From the NCBI GenBank assembly GCA_937895955.1, contig CALAZI010000191.1, forward strand, positions 1 to 20,972: a stretch of 20,972 nt of DNA. The letters are read 5' to 3'. Position numbers and translations under genes: made by a program. This DNA is from an uncultured Alphaproteobacteria bacterium. Its GTDB lineage: Bacteria > Pseudomonadota > Alphaproteobacteria > Caulobacterales > Parvularculaceae. This document shows positions 14,447-20,972 of this stretch, piece after piece (the first letter of the stretch is position 1; every line of letters starts with the position of its first letter). The notes beneath the pieces were generated by a model that made no database searches, had not been told where the DNA came from, and was given only the letters and a program-made list of their open reading frames with translations.

Positions 14447-16062
14447 CGCTCGCCCGCTCGCCATACGCGATTTTTAAGGCGGCTGCCGCAAGGTTTCCCG
14501 CGCGTCCCTTTTTGCATGCGCCGGCGGAGACGGCTAAAATCTACGATCTCAAAAAAACCGACTACGCTTATGGCGATGCGGCGACTGAGATCAGCCGCCT
14601 TCAAGCCGCCTATGAAAAGCTTGGCGCAGGCGTTCGCGTCGGGCTGGCCTTCGAAAATCGTCCTGAATTTTTCCTTCACTTTCTCGCCCTCAACGGATTG
14701 GGCGCCGGCATAGTGCCGCTTAATTGCGCGATGCAGGATGATGAATTGCTGTACCAGATTTCGCACAGCGAATGCGCGCTGATCGCAGCGCATGGCGCAT
14801 TTGTCGACCGTCTCGCCGCCGTCGCCGCGCATGCGCCGCACAGTCCGGCTGTTTTCGCACCGGAACAATTGAGCGACGCGCGCATCACGCTCGGCGGAAG
14901 AGCGAAATCAACGCATGAACCGACGCTGGAAGCCGCCATCCTCTATACGTCCGGCACCACCGGCAAACCAAAAGGATGCATTCTTTCCAATGATTATTTC
15001 TGCGCTATCGGCGATCTCTACACAGGCCTCGGCGGCTGCGTGACCTTCGAGGATGGCGCCGAAAGGATTATTACGCCGCTTCCCGTAACGCATATGAACG
15101 CGCTCGCCTGCTCTTTTATGGCGGCGGTGAAGACGGGCGGCTGCCTTATCCAGCTCGACCGGTTTCATCCGAAAAGCTGGTGGAAAACAGTGCGTGAAAG
15201 CCAGGCGACGATCATGCATTATCTCGGCGTCATGCCGGCGATGCTGCTGCAGGCGGCGCAAACGCCTGAAGACGACTTCTCAACGCAGATAAAATTCGCC
15301 TTCGGCGCCGGCTGCGATCCTCGCCATCACGCGCGTTTTGAAGAGCGTTTCGGCGTCCGGTTGATCGAAGCCTGGGCGATGACGGAAACAGGAGCGGGCG
15401 CGTGGATCACGGCGAGCGCAGAACCGCGCCATGTCGGTACGCGCTGTTTCGGCACGGCGCCGGCGGGGCTTGAGACGCGGCTTGTCGACGAAGAGGGTCG
15501 CGACGTCGCGCAAGGGGTCGCCGGCGAGCTTCTCGTCCGCCGCGCGGGCGCAGATCCGCGCCGGCATTTCTTCAGCGGCTATTTCAAGGATGAGGCAGCG
15601 ACGGAAGAGGCGTGGGGCGGCGGCTGGTTTCACACAGGCGACGCCGTCAGACAGGATGATGACGGCTATTTTTATTTCGTCGACCGTCTCAAAAACGTTA
15701 TCCGTCGCAGCGGCGAGAACATTGCGGCGATCGATGTTGAAAGCGTTCTGATGCGCCATGAAGGCGTCGCGGCCTGCGTCGTCGTGCCGGTCCCTGACGA
15801 GATTCGCGGTGATGAGGTGATGGCGCTCCTCATTTCGTCGGATGGCGAAAAGACCGAGGCGCGCGCAAGGTCTGTCTTCGATCACGCGATGGATAATCTC
15901 GTCTATTTCAAGGCGCCGGGCTATGTCGCCTTTGTCGACGCCATCCCCGTTACGGCGTCCGAGAAAGTCAAAAGGAGTGAGGCGAAAGCGATTGGTCGCA
16001 AATTGCTTGAGGAAGACGCCTGTTTCAATTTCAACCCGCTGAAAAAAGCGCGGAAGGGGTAA
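14443..16062 (+). CDS. AMP-forming acyl-CoA ligase
   Basis: This 539-residue ATP-dependent acyl-CoA ligase belongs to the broad class that includes crotonobetaine/carnitine-CoA ligase-like proteins. Motifs are LYTSGTTGKPKGC (phosphate loop, from residue 167), PVTHMNA, FGAGCDP, EAWAMTETGAG (adenine-binding), WFHTGDAVRQDDDGYFYFVD, RRSGENIAAIDVE, and the C-terminal EKVKRSEAK with the likely catalytic lysine. The start is a GTG whose GTGA overlaps the MarR stop; no better ATG lies downstream without losing the conserved N-terminus. It is followed after six bases by the thiolase-like gene, for which it probably makes the CoA ester, such as dioxindole-3-acetyl-CoA under the proposed scheme. Indole-3-acetate itself is an alternative substrate. 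Confidence 0.92.
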   Translation: MTLARSPYAIFKAAAARFPARPFLHAPAETAKIYDLKKTDYAYGDAATEISRLQAAYEKLGAGVRVGLAFENRPEFFLHFLALNGLGAGIVPLNCAMQDDELLYQISHSECALIAAHGAFVDRLAAVAAHAPHSPAVFAPEQLSDARITLGGRAKSTHEPTLEAAILYTSGTTGKPKGCILSNDYFCAIGDLYTGLGGCVTFEDGAERIITPLPVTHMNALACSFMAAVKTGGCLIQLDRFHPKSWWKTVRESQATIMHYLGVMPAMLLQAAQTPEDDFSTQIKFAFGAGCDPRHHARFEERFGVRLIEAWAMTETGAGAWITASAEPRHVGTRCFGTAPAGLETRLVDEEGRDVAQGVAGELLVRRAGADPRRHFFSGYFKDEAATEEAWGGGWFHTGDAVRQDDDGYFYFVDRLKNVIRRSGENIAAIDVESVLMRHEGVAACVVVPVPDEIRGDEVMALLISSDGEKTEARARSVFDHAMDNLVYFKAPGYVAFVDAIPVTASEKVKRSEAKAIGRKLLEEDACFNFNPLKKARKG

Positions 16063-16068
16063 CCGGCT

Positions 16069-17262
16069 ATGGCCAGGCGTGCGGCATCGGCGAGAGCGAA
16101 TTACGACGGCGTTGCGCTCGTTGCGCCTGTGACCGTTCCTTATGAGCGCTACTCCGACAAATCGGCGCATTGGCATATCGGCAAGGCGCTCAAGGCGCTG
16201 ACTGAGAAAACCGGCCTAAGCCCGGCTGATTTCGACGGTTTTTGCGCGTCCTCCTTCACGCTGGCGCCCGATACGGCGGTAGGGTTAACTCAACATTTCG
16301 CGCTCTCGCCGCGCTGGCTTGACTGGATACCGATGGGCGGCGCGTCAGGGCTTGTAGCGCTCCGCCGCGCGGCGCGCGCGGTCCAGGCGGGCGATGCTGA
16401 AATCGTCGCCTGCGTCGCCGGCGATGCGAATGCGAAAGACTCCTTCGGCGACCTTGTCTCGGCCTTCTCACGCTTCTCGCAGGACGCAGCCTATCCCTAT
16501 GGCGCCGCTGGGCCGAATATGAGTTTCGCGCTCATGACCGCCGCCTATATGAAGAAATACGGCGCGACGCGCGAGGATTTCGGCAAACTTTGCATCGCGC
16601 AGCGTGATAATGCGCTGAAATTTCCGCATGCGCTGATGAAGAAGCCGCTCACGATGGAAGACTACCTCGGCGCGCGCCCGATCGCCGAGCCATTGCATCT
16701 CTTCGATTGCGTCATGCCTTGCGCTGGTGCGGAGGCTTTCATCGTCATGCGGGAGGAAACAGCGCGTGTGATGAAACTTCCTTTCGCCCGCATTCTCTCG
16801 GCGATAGAGCGGCATAACGCATTTCCGACCGACAATATTCAGCTGCGCGGCGGATGGGCGGTCGACAGGGACGATCTCTGGTCAATGGCCGGCGTCAGGC
16901 CGGACGATGTCGATTTTCTGCAGACCTATGACGACTATCCCGTCATCTCGATGATGCAGATTGAAGATCTGGGCTTTTGCAAAAAAGGCGAGGCGAAGGA
17001 TTTCGTGCGCGCGTATTCGTTGACCGTTGACGGAACCTTTCCGCACAATACGTCCGGCGGGCAATTGTCGGTCGGGCAGGCGGGCGCCGCTGGCGGGTAT
17101 CTCGGCCTCGTCGAGGCGATACGGCAACTGACAGGCGAAACGCTGGGCGCGGCCGTAAAAGAGGCGAAGATCGGCGTCGTTTCCGGTTTCGGCATGATCA
17201 ATTACGATCGCGGCCTTTGTTCCGCAGCGGCCATACTGGCGGCGGGAGGCGTTGATGGCTGA
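16069..17262 (+). CDS. Thiolase-fold protein lacking thiolase catalytic residues; probable retro-aldolase
   Basis: This 397-residue protein has the SCP2-thiolase fold, but the usual catalytic triad is absent. The nucleophilic Cys of CASG is Gly91 in MGGASG, the GHP His is Gln337 in GGQLSVGQAG, and the C-terminal Cys of CxGGG is Val371 next to SGFGM. It therefore should not do thiolytic cleavage. The same combination, a degenerate thiolase plus a DUF35 partner, is known from the steroid side-chain aldolase Ltp2-ChsH2, which splits a tertiary beta-hydroxyacyl-CoA into a ketone and a shorter acyl-CoA. Tyr287 (TYDDY) and Tyr344 are candidate acid/base residues. RBS-like AAGGGG precedes the ATG. 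The DUF35 gene overlaps its end by eight bases. I infer cleavage of dioxindole-3-acetyl-CoA to isatin and acetyl-CoA. Confidence 0.88.
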   Translation: MARRAASARANYDGVALVAPVTVPYERYSDKSAHWHIGKALKALTEKTGLSPADFDGFCASSFTLAPDTAVGLTQHFALSPRWLDWIPMGGASGLVALRRAARAVQAGDAEIVACVAGDANAKDSFGDLVSAFSRFSQDAAYPYGAAGPNMSFALMTAAYMKKYGATREDFGKLCIAQRDNALKFPHALMKKPLTMEDYLGARPIAEPLHLFDCVMPCAGAEAFIVMREETARVMKLPFARILSAIERHNAFPTDNIQLRGGWAVDRDDLWSMAGVRPDDVDFLQTYDDYPVISMMQIEDLGFCKKGEAKDFVRAYSLTVDGTFPHNTSGGQLSVGQAGAAGGYLGLVEAIRQLTGETLGAAVKEAKIGVVSGFGMINYDRGLCSAAAILAAGGVDG

Positions 17263-17683
17263 GATGAGCGCCGCCATGCGAGAATTCTCGCGCCGGGCCG
17301 ACGGCGGCGGCTTCCAATTGCAAAAATGCGCCACCTGCGGCGCGGTCCAGTGGCCGCCGCGCGATGTTTGCGGCGAATGCTGGACGGACGCGCTTCAATG
17401 GGCGGCGGTTTCATCGACAGGCGTCGTCCTCGCGACAATAACGCTTCGCGCATCGATGGAAGAATTTTTCCGCGCGCGCCTTCCCTGGCGCATCGGAACG
17501 ATACGCCTTGACGCCGGCCCTATCGTCTATGCGCATCTTGGCGGCGCTGTCGCCGAAGGCGACGCCGTGCGTCTTGAAGCGCGTCTGGATTTCAGGGGGC
17601 GCGGCGTTTTCATCGCGCAGCCGCTTGGCGGCGATGCGAGGGATTCAAAACTAACGGAATTGATTTCAGAAAGGGAGGATTGA
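17255..17683 (+). CDS. Zn-ribbon/OB-fold protein (DUF35), partner of the thiolase-like protein
   Basis: This 142-residue protein has a rubredoxin-like zinc ribbon, Cys25-x2-Cys28 and Cys39-x2-Cys42 (KCATCG...VCGECW), followed by an OB fold with the WRIGTIRLDAGP strand region. DUF35 proteins form complexes with thiolase-like proteins and usually bind the CoA portion of the substrate or complete the active site. The ATG at 17255 is preceded by GGGAGG (17244-17249) and lies inside the end of the thiolase-like gene (ATGGCTGA overlap), consistent with stoichiometric co-expression. A TTG three bases earlier is the less likely start. A strong AGGGAGG at its end serves the next gene. Confidence 0.92.
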   Translation: MAEMSAAMREFSRRADGGGFQLQKCATCGAVQWPPRDVCGECWTDALQWAAVSSTGVVLATITLRASMEEFFRARLPWRIGTIRLDAGPIVYAHLGGAVAEGDAVRLEARLDFRGRGVFIAQPLGGDARDSKLTELISERED

Positions 17684-18454
17684 ATGTCCATTCTTGAAAA
17701 ATTCAGCGCGGCGGTGATGTCAGGCGCCATCAAGACGATCGACCTGACGCATCCGCTTGATCCGGATTTTCCCGTCCTCATTCTTCCCGATCAGTTCGGC
17801 CAATGCGCGCCGTTCAGGATAGAAGAGGTATCGCATTATGATGATCGCGGGCCTGCCTGGTATTGGCGCAACTTCTCCTGCAACGAGCATACCGGCACGC
17901 ATTTCGACGCGCCGATCCACTGGGTGACGGGCAAGGATATTCCAAACTCTTCCGTCGACACGCTCGCCGTCGACGGCTTCGTGCGTCCCGCTTGCGTTCT
18001 TGACTTTTCAAGGGAAGTCGCAGCGAATCCGGATTTCGTTCTCACCGCCGATCACATCCGCGCTTGGGAAAAGGCGAACGGTGAAATTCCAAAAGGCTGG
18101 TGGGTCCTTTTCCGCACGGACTGGTCGAAGCGCGCGTGGAAAGACTATCTCAACATGAAGGCGGACGGCGCGCATTCGCCGGGTCCTAACGCCGACGCCG
18201 TCCGGCTCATGATCGACCGCGACGTGGTGGGCTTCGGCGTTGAAACGATCGGCACCGACGCCGGTCAGGCATTCGCCTTCGAGCCGCAATATCCGGCGCA
18301 CACGCTGCTGCACGGCGCCGGGAAATACGGCCTGCAATGCCTGACGAACCTCGACCAGCTTCCGGCGCGCGGCGCGCTCATCGTCTCGCCGCCCTTGAAG
18401 ATCAAGCACGGCTCGGGAAGTCCGCTCAGAGTTCTCGCGATGGTCGAAAAATGA
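17684..18454 (+). CDS. Isatin hydrolase-like metal-dependent hydrolase (cyclase family)
   Basis: This 256-residue hydrolase of the cyclase/kynurenine-formamidase family carries the HxGTHxDxPxH signature as His69, His73, Asp75 (metal ligands) and His79 (catalytic), in EHTGTHFDAPIHW. From memory, the remainder follows the Labrenzia isatin hydrolase closely over its length: FVLTADHIRAWE, WVLFRTDW, the SPGP segment, GTDAGQA, the PAHTLLH region, LTNLDQLPA and PLKI near the end. Isatin hydrolase opens the isatin lactam to isatinate using Mn2+. The alternative, kynurenine formamidase, is shorter and lacks several of these segments. AGGGAGG at 17672-17678 is a strong RBS. The stop overlaps the SDR start (ATGA). 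Position after a putative isatin-forming aldolase fits. Confidence 0.85.
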   Translation: MSILEKFSAAVMSGAIKTIDLTHPLDPDFPVLILPDQFGQCAPFRIEEVSHYDDRGPAWYWRNFSCNEHTGTHFDAPIHWVTGKDIPNSSVDTLAVDGFVRPACVLDFSREVAANPDFVLTADHIRAWEKANGEIPKGWWVLFRTDWSKRAWKDYLNMKADGAHSPGPNADAVRLMIDRDVVGFGVETIGTDAGQAFAFEPQYPAHTLLHGAGKYGLQCLTNLDQLPARGALIVSPPLKIKHGSGSPLRVLAMVEK

Positions 18455-19182
18455 AACTCTCCGAAGGCGTCACGATCGTAACGGGCGGCGGCGCCGGCAT
18501 CGGCGCCGGCGTCAGCCGCAGGCTTCTCGCCGACGGCGCGCGCGTCATCGCGATCGCCCGGCGGCCGCCGGAATTCGCGCATGAGCGCCTTTCATTCGTC
18601 AAGGCCGATCTCGCCGATCGAAAAGAAGCGCAAGATGCTGCATTGGAGATAGCGCGGCGTGAACAAATCCTGCGCATCGTCCACAATTCCGGCGTCATCC
18701 GTCCGGCTTTGGTTGAAGATGCGACGCTTGAGGATCTCGATTATCTGACGGAGTTGCATCTCGGCGCCATGCTGACGCTCGTTAAGGCGGCGCTGCCGGC
18801 GATGAAGGCGGCGAAATTCGGCCGCATCGTCGGCGTTTCATCGCGCGGCGCGCTCGGCCTTCAAACGCGCACCAATTATTCGGCGACGAAGGCCGGCATG
18901 ATCGGCATGTTGCGCAGCTGGGCGCTTGAACTCGGGCCGCACGGAATCACCTCGAATTGCGTCGCCCCCGGTCCTGTCGAATCCGACATGTTTCATGAGA
19001 TTGTGCCGGAAGGCAGTGAGCGAAAGGCGAAGCTCGCCGAGGCGATCCCCGTCAAACGCATCGGCGTTCCGGATGATGTCGCCCATGCGGTCGCATTCTT
19101 TCTCGCGCCGGATGCGGGGTTCATCACCGGTCAAACGCTTTATGTCTGCGGCGGGACAAGCATCGGTTCCGTCGTGATCTGA
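18451..19182 (+). CDS. Short-chain dehydrogenase/reductase (SDR)
   Basis: This 243-residue classical SDR has the cofactor loop TGGGAGIG (residues 11-18), HNSG in place of NNAG (78-81), and catalytic Ser130/Ser131, Tyr143 and Lys147 (YSATK). PGPVESDMF and FITGQTLYVCGG follow. Two arginines after the second strand (AIARRP) could favour NADP(H), but this is uncertain. It overlaps the isatin-hydrolase-like gene by ATGA and ends 11 bases before the Rieske dioxygenase alpha gene. A cis-diol dehydrogenase role is natural: the Rieske product of an indole C2-C3 bond would be a carbinolamine diol, and its oxidation at C2 yields the 3-hydroxy-2-oxindole. A starting point upstream, inside the hydrolase gene, is not supported. 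Confidence 0.92.
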   Translation: MKLSEGVTIVTGGGAGIGAGVSRRLLADGARVIAIARRPPEFAHERLSFVKADLADRKEAQDAALEIARREQILRIVHNSGVIRPALVEDATLEDLDYLTELHLGAMLTLVKAALPAMKAAKFGRIVGVSSRGALGLQTRTNYSATKAGMIGMLRSWALELGPHGITSNCVAPGPVESDMFHEIVPEGSERKAKLAEAIPVKRIGVPDDVAHAVAFFLAPDAGFITGQTLYVCGGTSIGSVVI

Positions 19183-19193
19183 AGGAGGCGCTT

Positions 19194-20522
19194 ATGACGA
19201 CGCTCATTGATAACCGCCCCGCGACGATGGATGTCGCATCGCTGGTCGAGCCGGACCGCGTTCATCGTTCGGTCTACACCGATCCGCGAATCTTCGATCT
19301 CGAAATGGATCGCATCTGGCATCGCACCTGGATCTATGTGGGGCATGAAAGCCAGGTGAAGGAACCGGGTCAGTATTACGCGACGACGATCGGCAAGCAG
19401 CCGGTGCTACTGACGCGCCATACGGACGGAAATTTCTACGTCCTCTACAATCGCTGCGCGCACAAGGGCGCGCTGCTTGTCGGCGATCGCTGCGGGAAGC
19501 TGAAAGAATTGCGCTGCTGCTATCACGGATGGCGCTTCGATTTTGACGGCAAGCTGCTCGGCATCCCGCTGGAGCAGGGCTATGACGACACGCGGTTCAA
19601 CCGAAAAGGCGAGGAAGCGAACATGTCGCGCGCGGCGCGCGCCGAAAGCTATCGCGGGTTCGTCTTCGCAAGCCTCTCGCCGGACGTCCCGGATCTGAAG
19701 ACATGGCTCGGCGGCGTCGCCTCCTCAATCGACAATATGGTCGACCGCGCGCCGGACGGAGAGCTTGAAGTGACGGGCGGCGTTCTTCGCTATGAGCATG
19801 ACTGCAACTGGAAATTCTTCGTCGAAAACCTGAACGACATGATGCACCCGATGGTGGCGCATCAATCCTCAAGCCTCACCGCGCGCGTCGTCGCCAAGAA
19901 GGAGCTGCCTGCTGACGCGCCGGTGCCCTCGGCGATCGAAATCATCGCGCCTTTCACCGAGTCCTATTCCTTCTTCGATGATATGGGCGTTCACGCCTTT
20001 GATTACGGCCACGGCTATTCGGGCGGAAAAACGTCGATCCATGCGAAATATTCCGAAGTGCCGGAATACAACAAGCGCATGGAGGCGGCCTACGGCAAGG
20101 CGCGCATGGAGGAGATTTTCTCCGTCAATCGTCACAACACGATTTTCTATCCGAGCGCGACGATCAAGGGCGCCATCCAGACGATGCGCGTCGTTCGGCC
20201 CGTCGCCGTCGATGAGACGATTATCGAATCCTGGACGTTTCGATTGAAGGGCGCGCCGGAGGAATTGCTGCAGCGGTCGATCCTTTATTGCAATCTCATC
20301 AATTCCTCCGCCAATCTTGTCGGGCCGGATGATCAGGAATCCTATCGCCGCCAGCAATTAGGGCTCGAAATTAAAGCGAATGACTGGGTCACGATGCATC
20401 GCGATTTCGGCAAGGACGAGGAAATCGCTCCGGGTCATTTCTACGCGCGCGGGTCAAGCGACATTTCGTTTCGCAATCAGTACCGCGCCTGGAAGCAATA
20501 CATGAGTGAGGGAGCGCGCTGA
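19194..20522 (+). CDS. Rieske ring-hydroxylating dioxygenase, alpha (catalytic) subunit
   Basis: This 442-residue oxygenase subunit uses O2 and two electrons to hydroxylate an aromatic ring. The Rieske [2Fe-2S] motif is Cys88-x-His90 (RCAHKG) and Cys108-x2-His111 (CCYHGW). The mononuclear iron site has the ENLNDMMHPMVAH block with bridging Asp215, ligands His218 and His223, and probably Asp379 or Asp380 in LVGPDD. A perfect AAGGAGG (19182-19188) precedes the ATG, the best ribosome-binding site in the window. A small beta subunit follows after one base. No dedicated ferredoxin or reductase gene is visible before the window ends. Given the neighbours, attack on the C2-C3 bond of indole-3-acetate is proposed; benzoate- or anthranilate-type dioxygenases are the alternatives. 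Confidence 0.95.
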   Translation: MTTLIDNRPATMDVASLVEPDRVHRSVYTDPRIFDLEMDRIWHRTWIYVGHESQVKEPGQYYATTIGKQPVLLTRHTDGNFYVLYNRCAHKGALLVGDRCGKLKELRCCYHGWRFDFDGKLLGIPLEQGYDDTRFNRKGEEANMSRAARAESYRGFVFASLSPDVPDLKTWLGGVASSIDNMVDRAPDGELEVTGGVLRYEHDCNWKFFVENLNDMMHPMVAHQSSSLTARVVAKKELPADAPVPSAIEIIAPFTESYSFFDDMGVHAFDYGHGYSGGKTSIHAKYSEVPEYNKRMEAAYGKARMEEIFSVNRHNTIFYPSATIKGAIQTMRVVRPVAVDETIIESWTFRLKGAPEELLQRSILYCNLINSSANLVGPDDQESYRRQQLGLEIKANDWVTMHRDFGKDEEIAPGHFYARGSSDISFRNQYRAWKQYMSEGAR

Positions 20523-20523
20523 C

Positions 20524-20972
20524 ATGACGGCCGATTTGGAGCTTCATCATCATGTCTCGCAGTTTCTGTTTCATGAGGCGCGCCTGCTCGACGAACAGCG
20601 CTGGGAAGAATGGAACGCGCTCTTCGCCGAGGGCGGCGAATATTGGGCGCCGGCGACGCCGGGCCAGCCCGATCCCCTCAATCACGTCTCGCTCATCTAT
20701 GAGAATGATCTGTTGAGAAAGGTGCGCATCGCCCGCTTCAAGAGTCCTGCCGCACCGTCATTGCATCCATTTCCGCGGACCGCGCATCTGGTGGGCAATG
20801 TCATGATCGACAGGAGCGAAGGAAAGGACCTTTCAGTCAATTCGCGATTCCTGATGGTCGAGTATCGTCGCGATAATCAGCGCATCTTCGCCGGCGCATA
20901 CGCGCATGATCTTGTCAGGGCGAACGGGTCATTCCTTATTCGTCGCAAGAAAGCCGATCTCGTCAATTGCGA
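20524..20972 (+). CDS. Rieske ring-hydroxylating dioxygenase, beta subunit (3' end cut by window)
   Basis: The frame is open from the ATG at 20524, one base after the alpha-subunit stop, to the window edge: 149 codons of an expected ~160-180. The translation has the NTF2-like beta-subunit pattern: FLFHEARLLDEQRWEEWNAL, then FAEGGEYWAPA with the usual acidic/Trp-rich segment, HVSLIYENDLLRKVRIAR, TAHLVGNVM, and FLMVEYRRDN near the end. Beta subunits are structural partners in the alpha3-beta3 dioxygenase hexamer. Only the extreme C-terminus is missing. Confidence 0.92.
   Translation, partial: MTADLELHHHVSQFLFHEARLLDEQRWEEWNALFAEGGEYWAPATPGQPDPLNHVSLIYENDLLRKVRIARFKSPAAPSLHPFPRTAHLVGNVMIDRSEGKDLSVNSRFLMVEYRRDNQRIFAGAYAHDLVRANGSFLIRRKKADLVNC

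Noticed and set aside
15280..16176. Minus-strand open frame (298 codons) opposite the third CoA ligase
   Set aside because: Fully covered by the conserved C-terminal half of the ligase and shows no coding motif of its own.
16069..17262. Annotation as acetyl-CoA acetyltransferase or 3-ketoacyl-CoA thiolase
   Set aside because: The catalytic Cys, His and Cys positions are all substituted, so the thiolase fold does not imply thiolase activity here.
18337..18450. Possible N-terminal extension of the SDR into the isatin-hydrolase-like gene
   Set aside because: Classical SDRs begin a few residues before the glycine motif, which the ATG at 18451 provides along with ATGA coupling.

Overview
This looks like a stretch of chromosome from a GC-rich, probably alphaproteobacterial heterotroph. 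The basis is GC-rich codon use, the gene families present, and a CCGGCGAAAGCCGG-type hairpin repeat of a kind I associate with alphaproteobacteria; there is no rRNA or other firm taxonomic marker. All genes lie on the + strand, packed with 4- or 8-base stop/start overlaps, and nearly all encode CoA-thioester or aromatic catabolism. I see no tRNA, rRNA, CRISPR array, insertion sequence or phage gene. The longest stretch without a gene is 219 bases (10026-10244).

Left part (1-10025), acyl-CoA metabolism. It holds the C-terminal three quarters of an aldehyde dehydrogenase, a small exported cysteine-containing protein, an ACSM-type acyl-CoA synthetase and a PaaK-type aryl-CoA ligase. A CsoR-type repressor follows, with its own promoter and a perfect palindromic operator. 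After it come the carboxyltransferase subunit of a biotin-dependent acyl-CoA carboxylase, a LiuC-like enoyl-CoA hydratase, the biotin carboxylase/BCCP subunit, and a beta-keto acid cleavage enzyme (BKACE). The carboxylase-hydratase-carboxylase order matches leucine/isovalerate (liu) and acyclic terpene (atu) loci, but BKACE occupies the place where liu has HMG-CoA lyase.

Middle (10026-10244). Two 8-bp hairpins with 4-base loops face each other as an inverted pair, followed by an AT-rich segment with small palindromes that could hold a promoter/operator.

Right part (10245-20972), the most interesting section. One tightly coupled run encodes a two-subunit indolepyruvate:ferredoxin oxidoreductase-like enzyme, a MarR regulator, an AMP-forming CoA ligase, a thiolase-fold protein lacking the thiolase catalytic residues, a DUF35 zinc-ribbon/OB-fold partner, an isatin-hydrolase-like cyclase-family protein, an SDR dehydrogenase, and the alpha and (cut) beta subunits of a Rieske ring-hydroxylating dioxygenase. 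My reading, which is inference, is an indole-3-acetate (auxin) catabolic operon. The Rieske enzyme dihydroxylates C2-C3; the SDR oxidises the C2 carbinol to give dioxindole-3-acetate; the ligase makes its CoA ester; the thiolase-like/DUF35 pair performs a retro-aldol cleavage to isatin plus acetyl-CoA; the isatin hydrolase gives isatinate; and the 2-oxoacid oxidoreductase may convert isatinate oxidatively to 2-aminobenzoyl-CoA. The left-hand CoA-ligase and beta-oxidation-like genes could then serve lower-pathway steps, but that link is looser.
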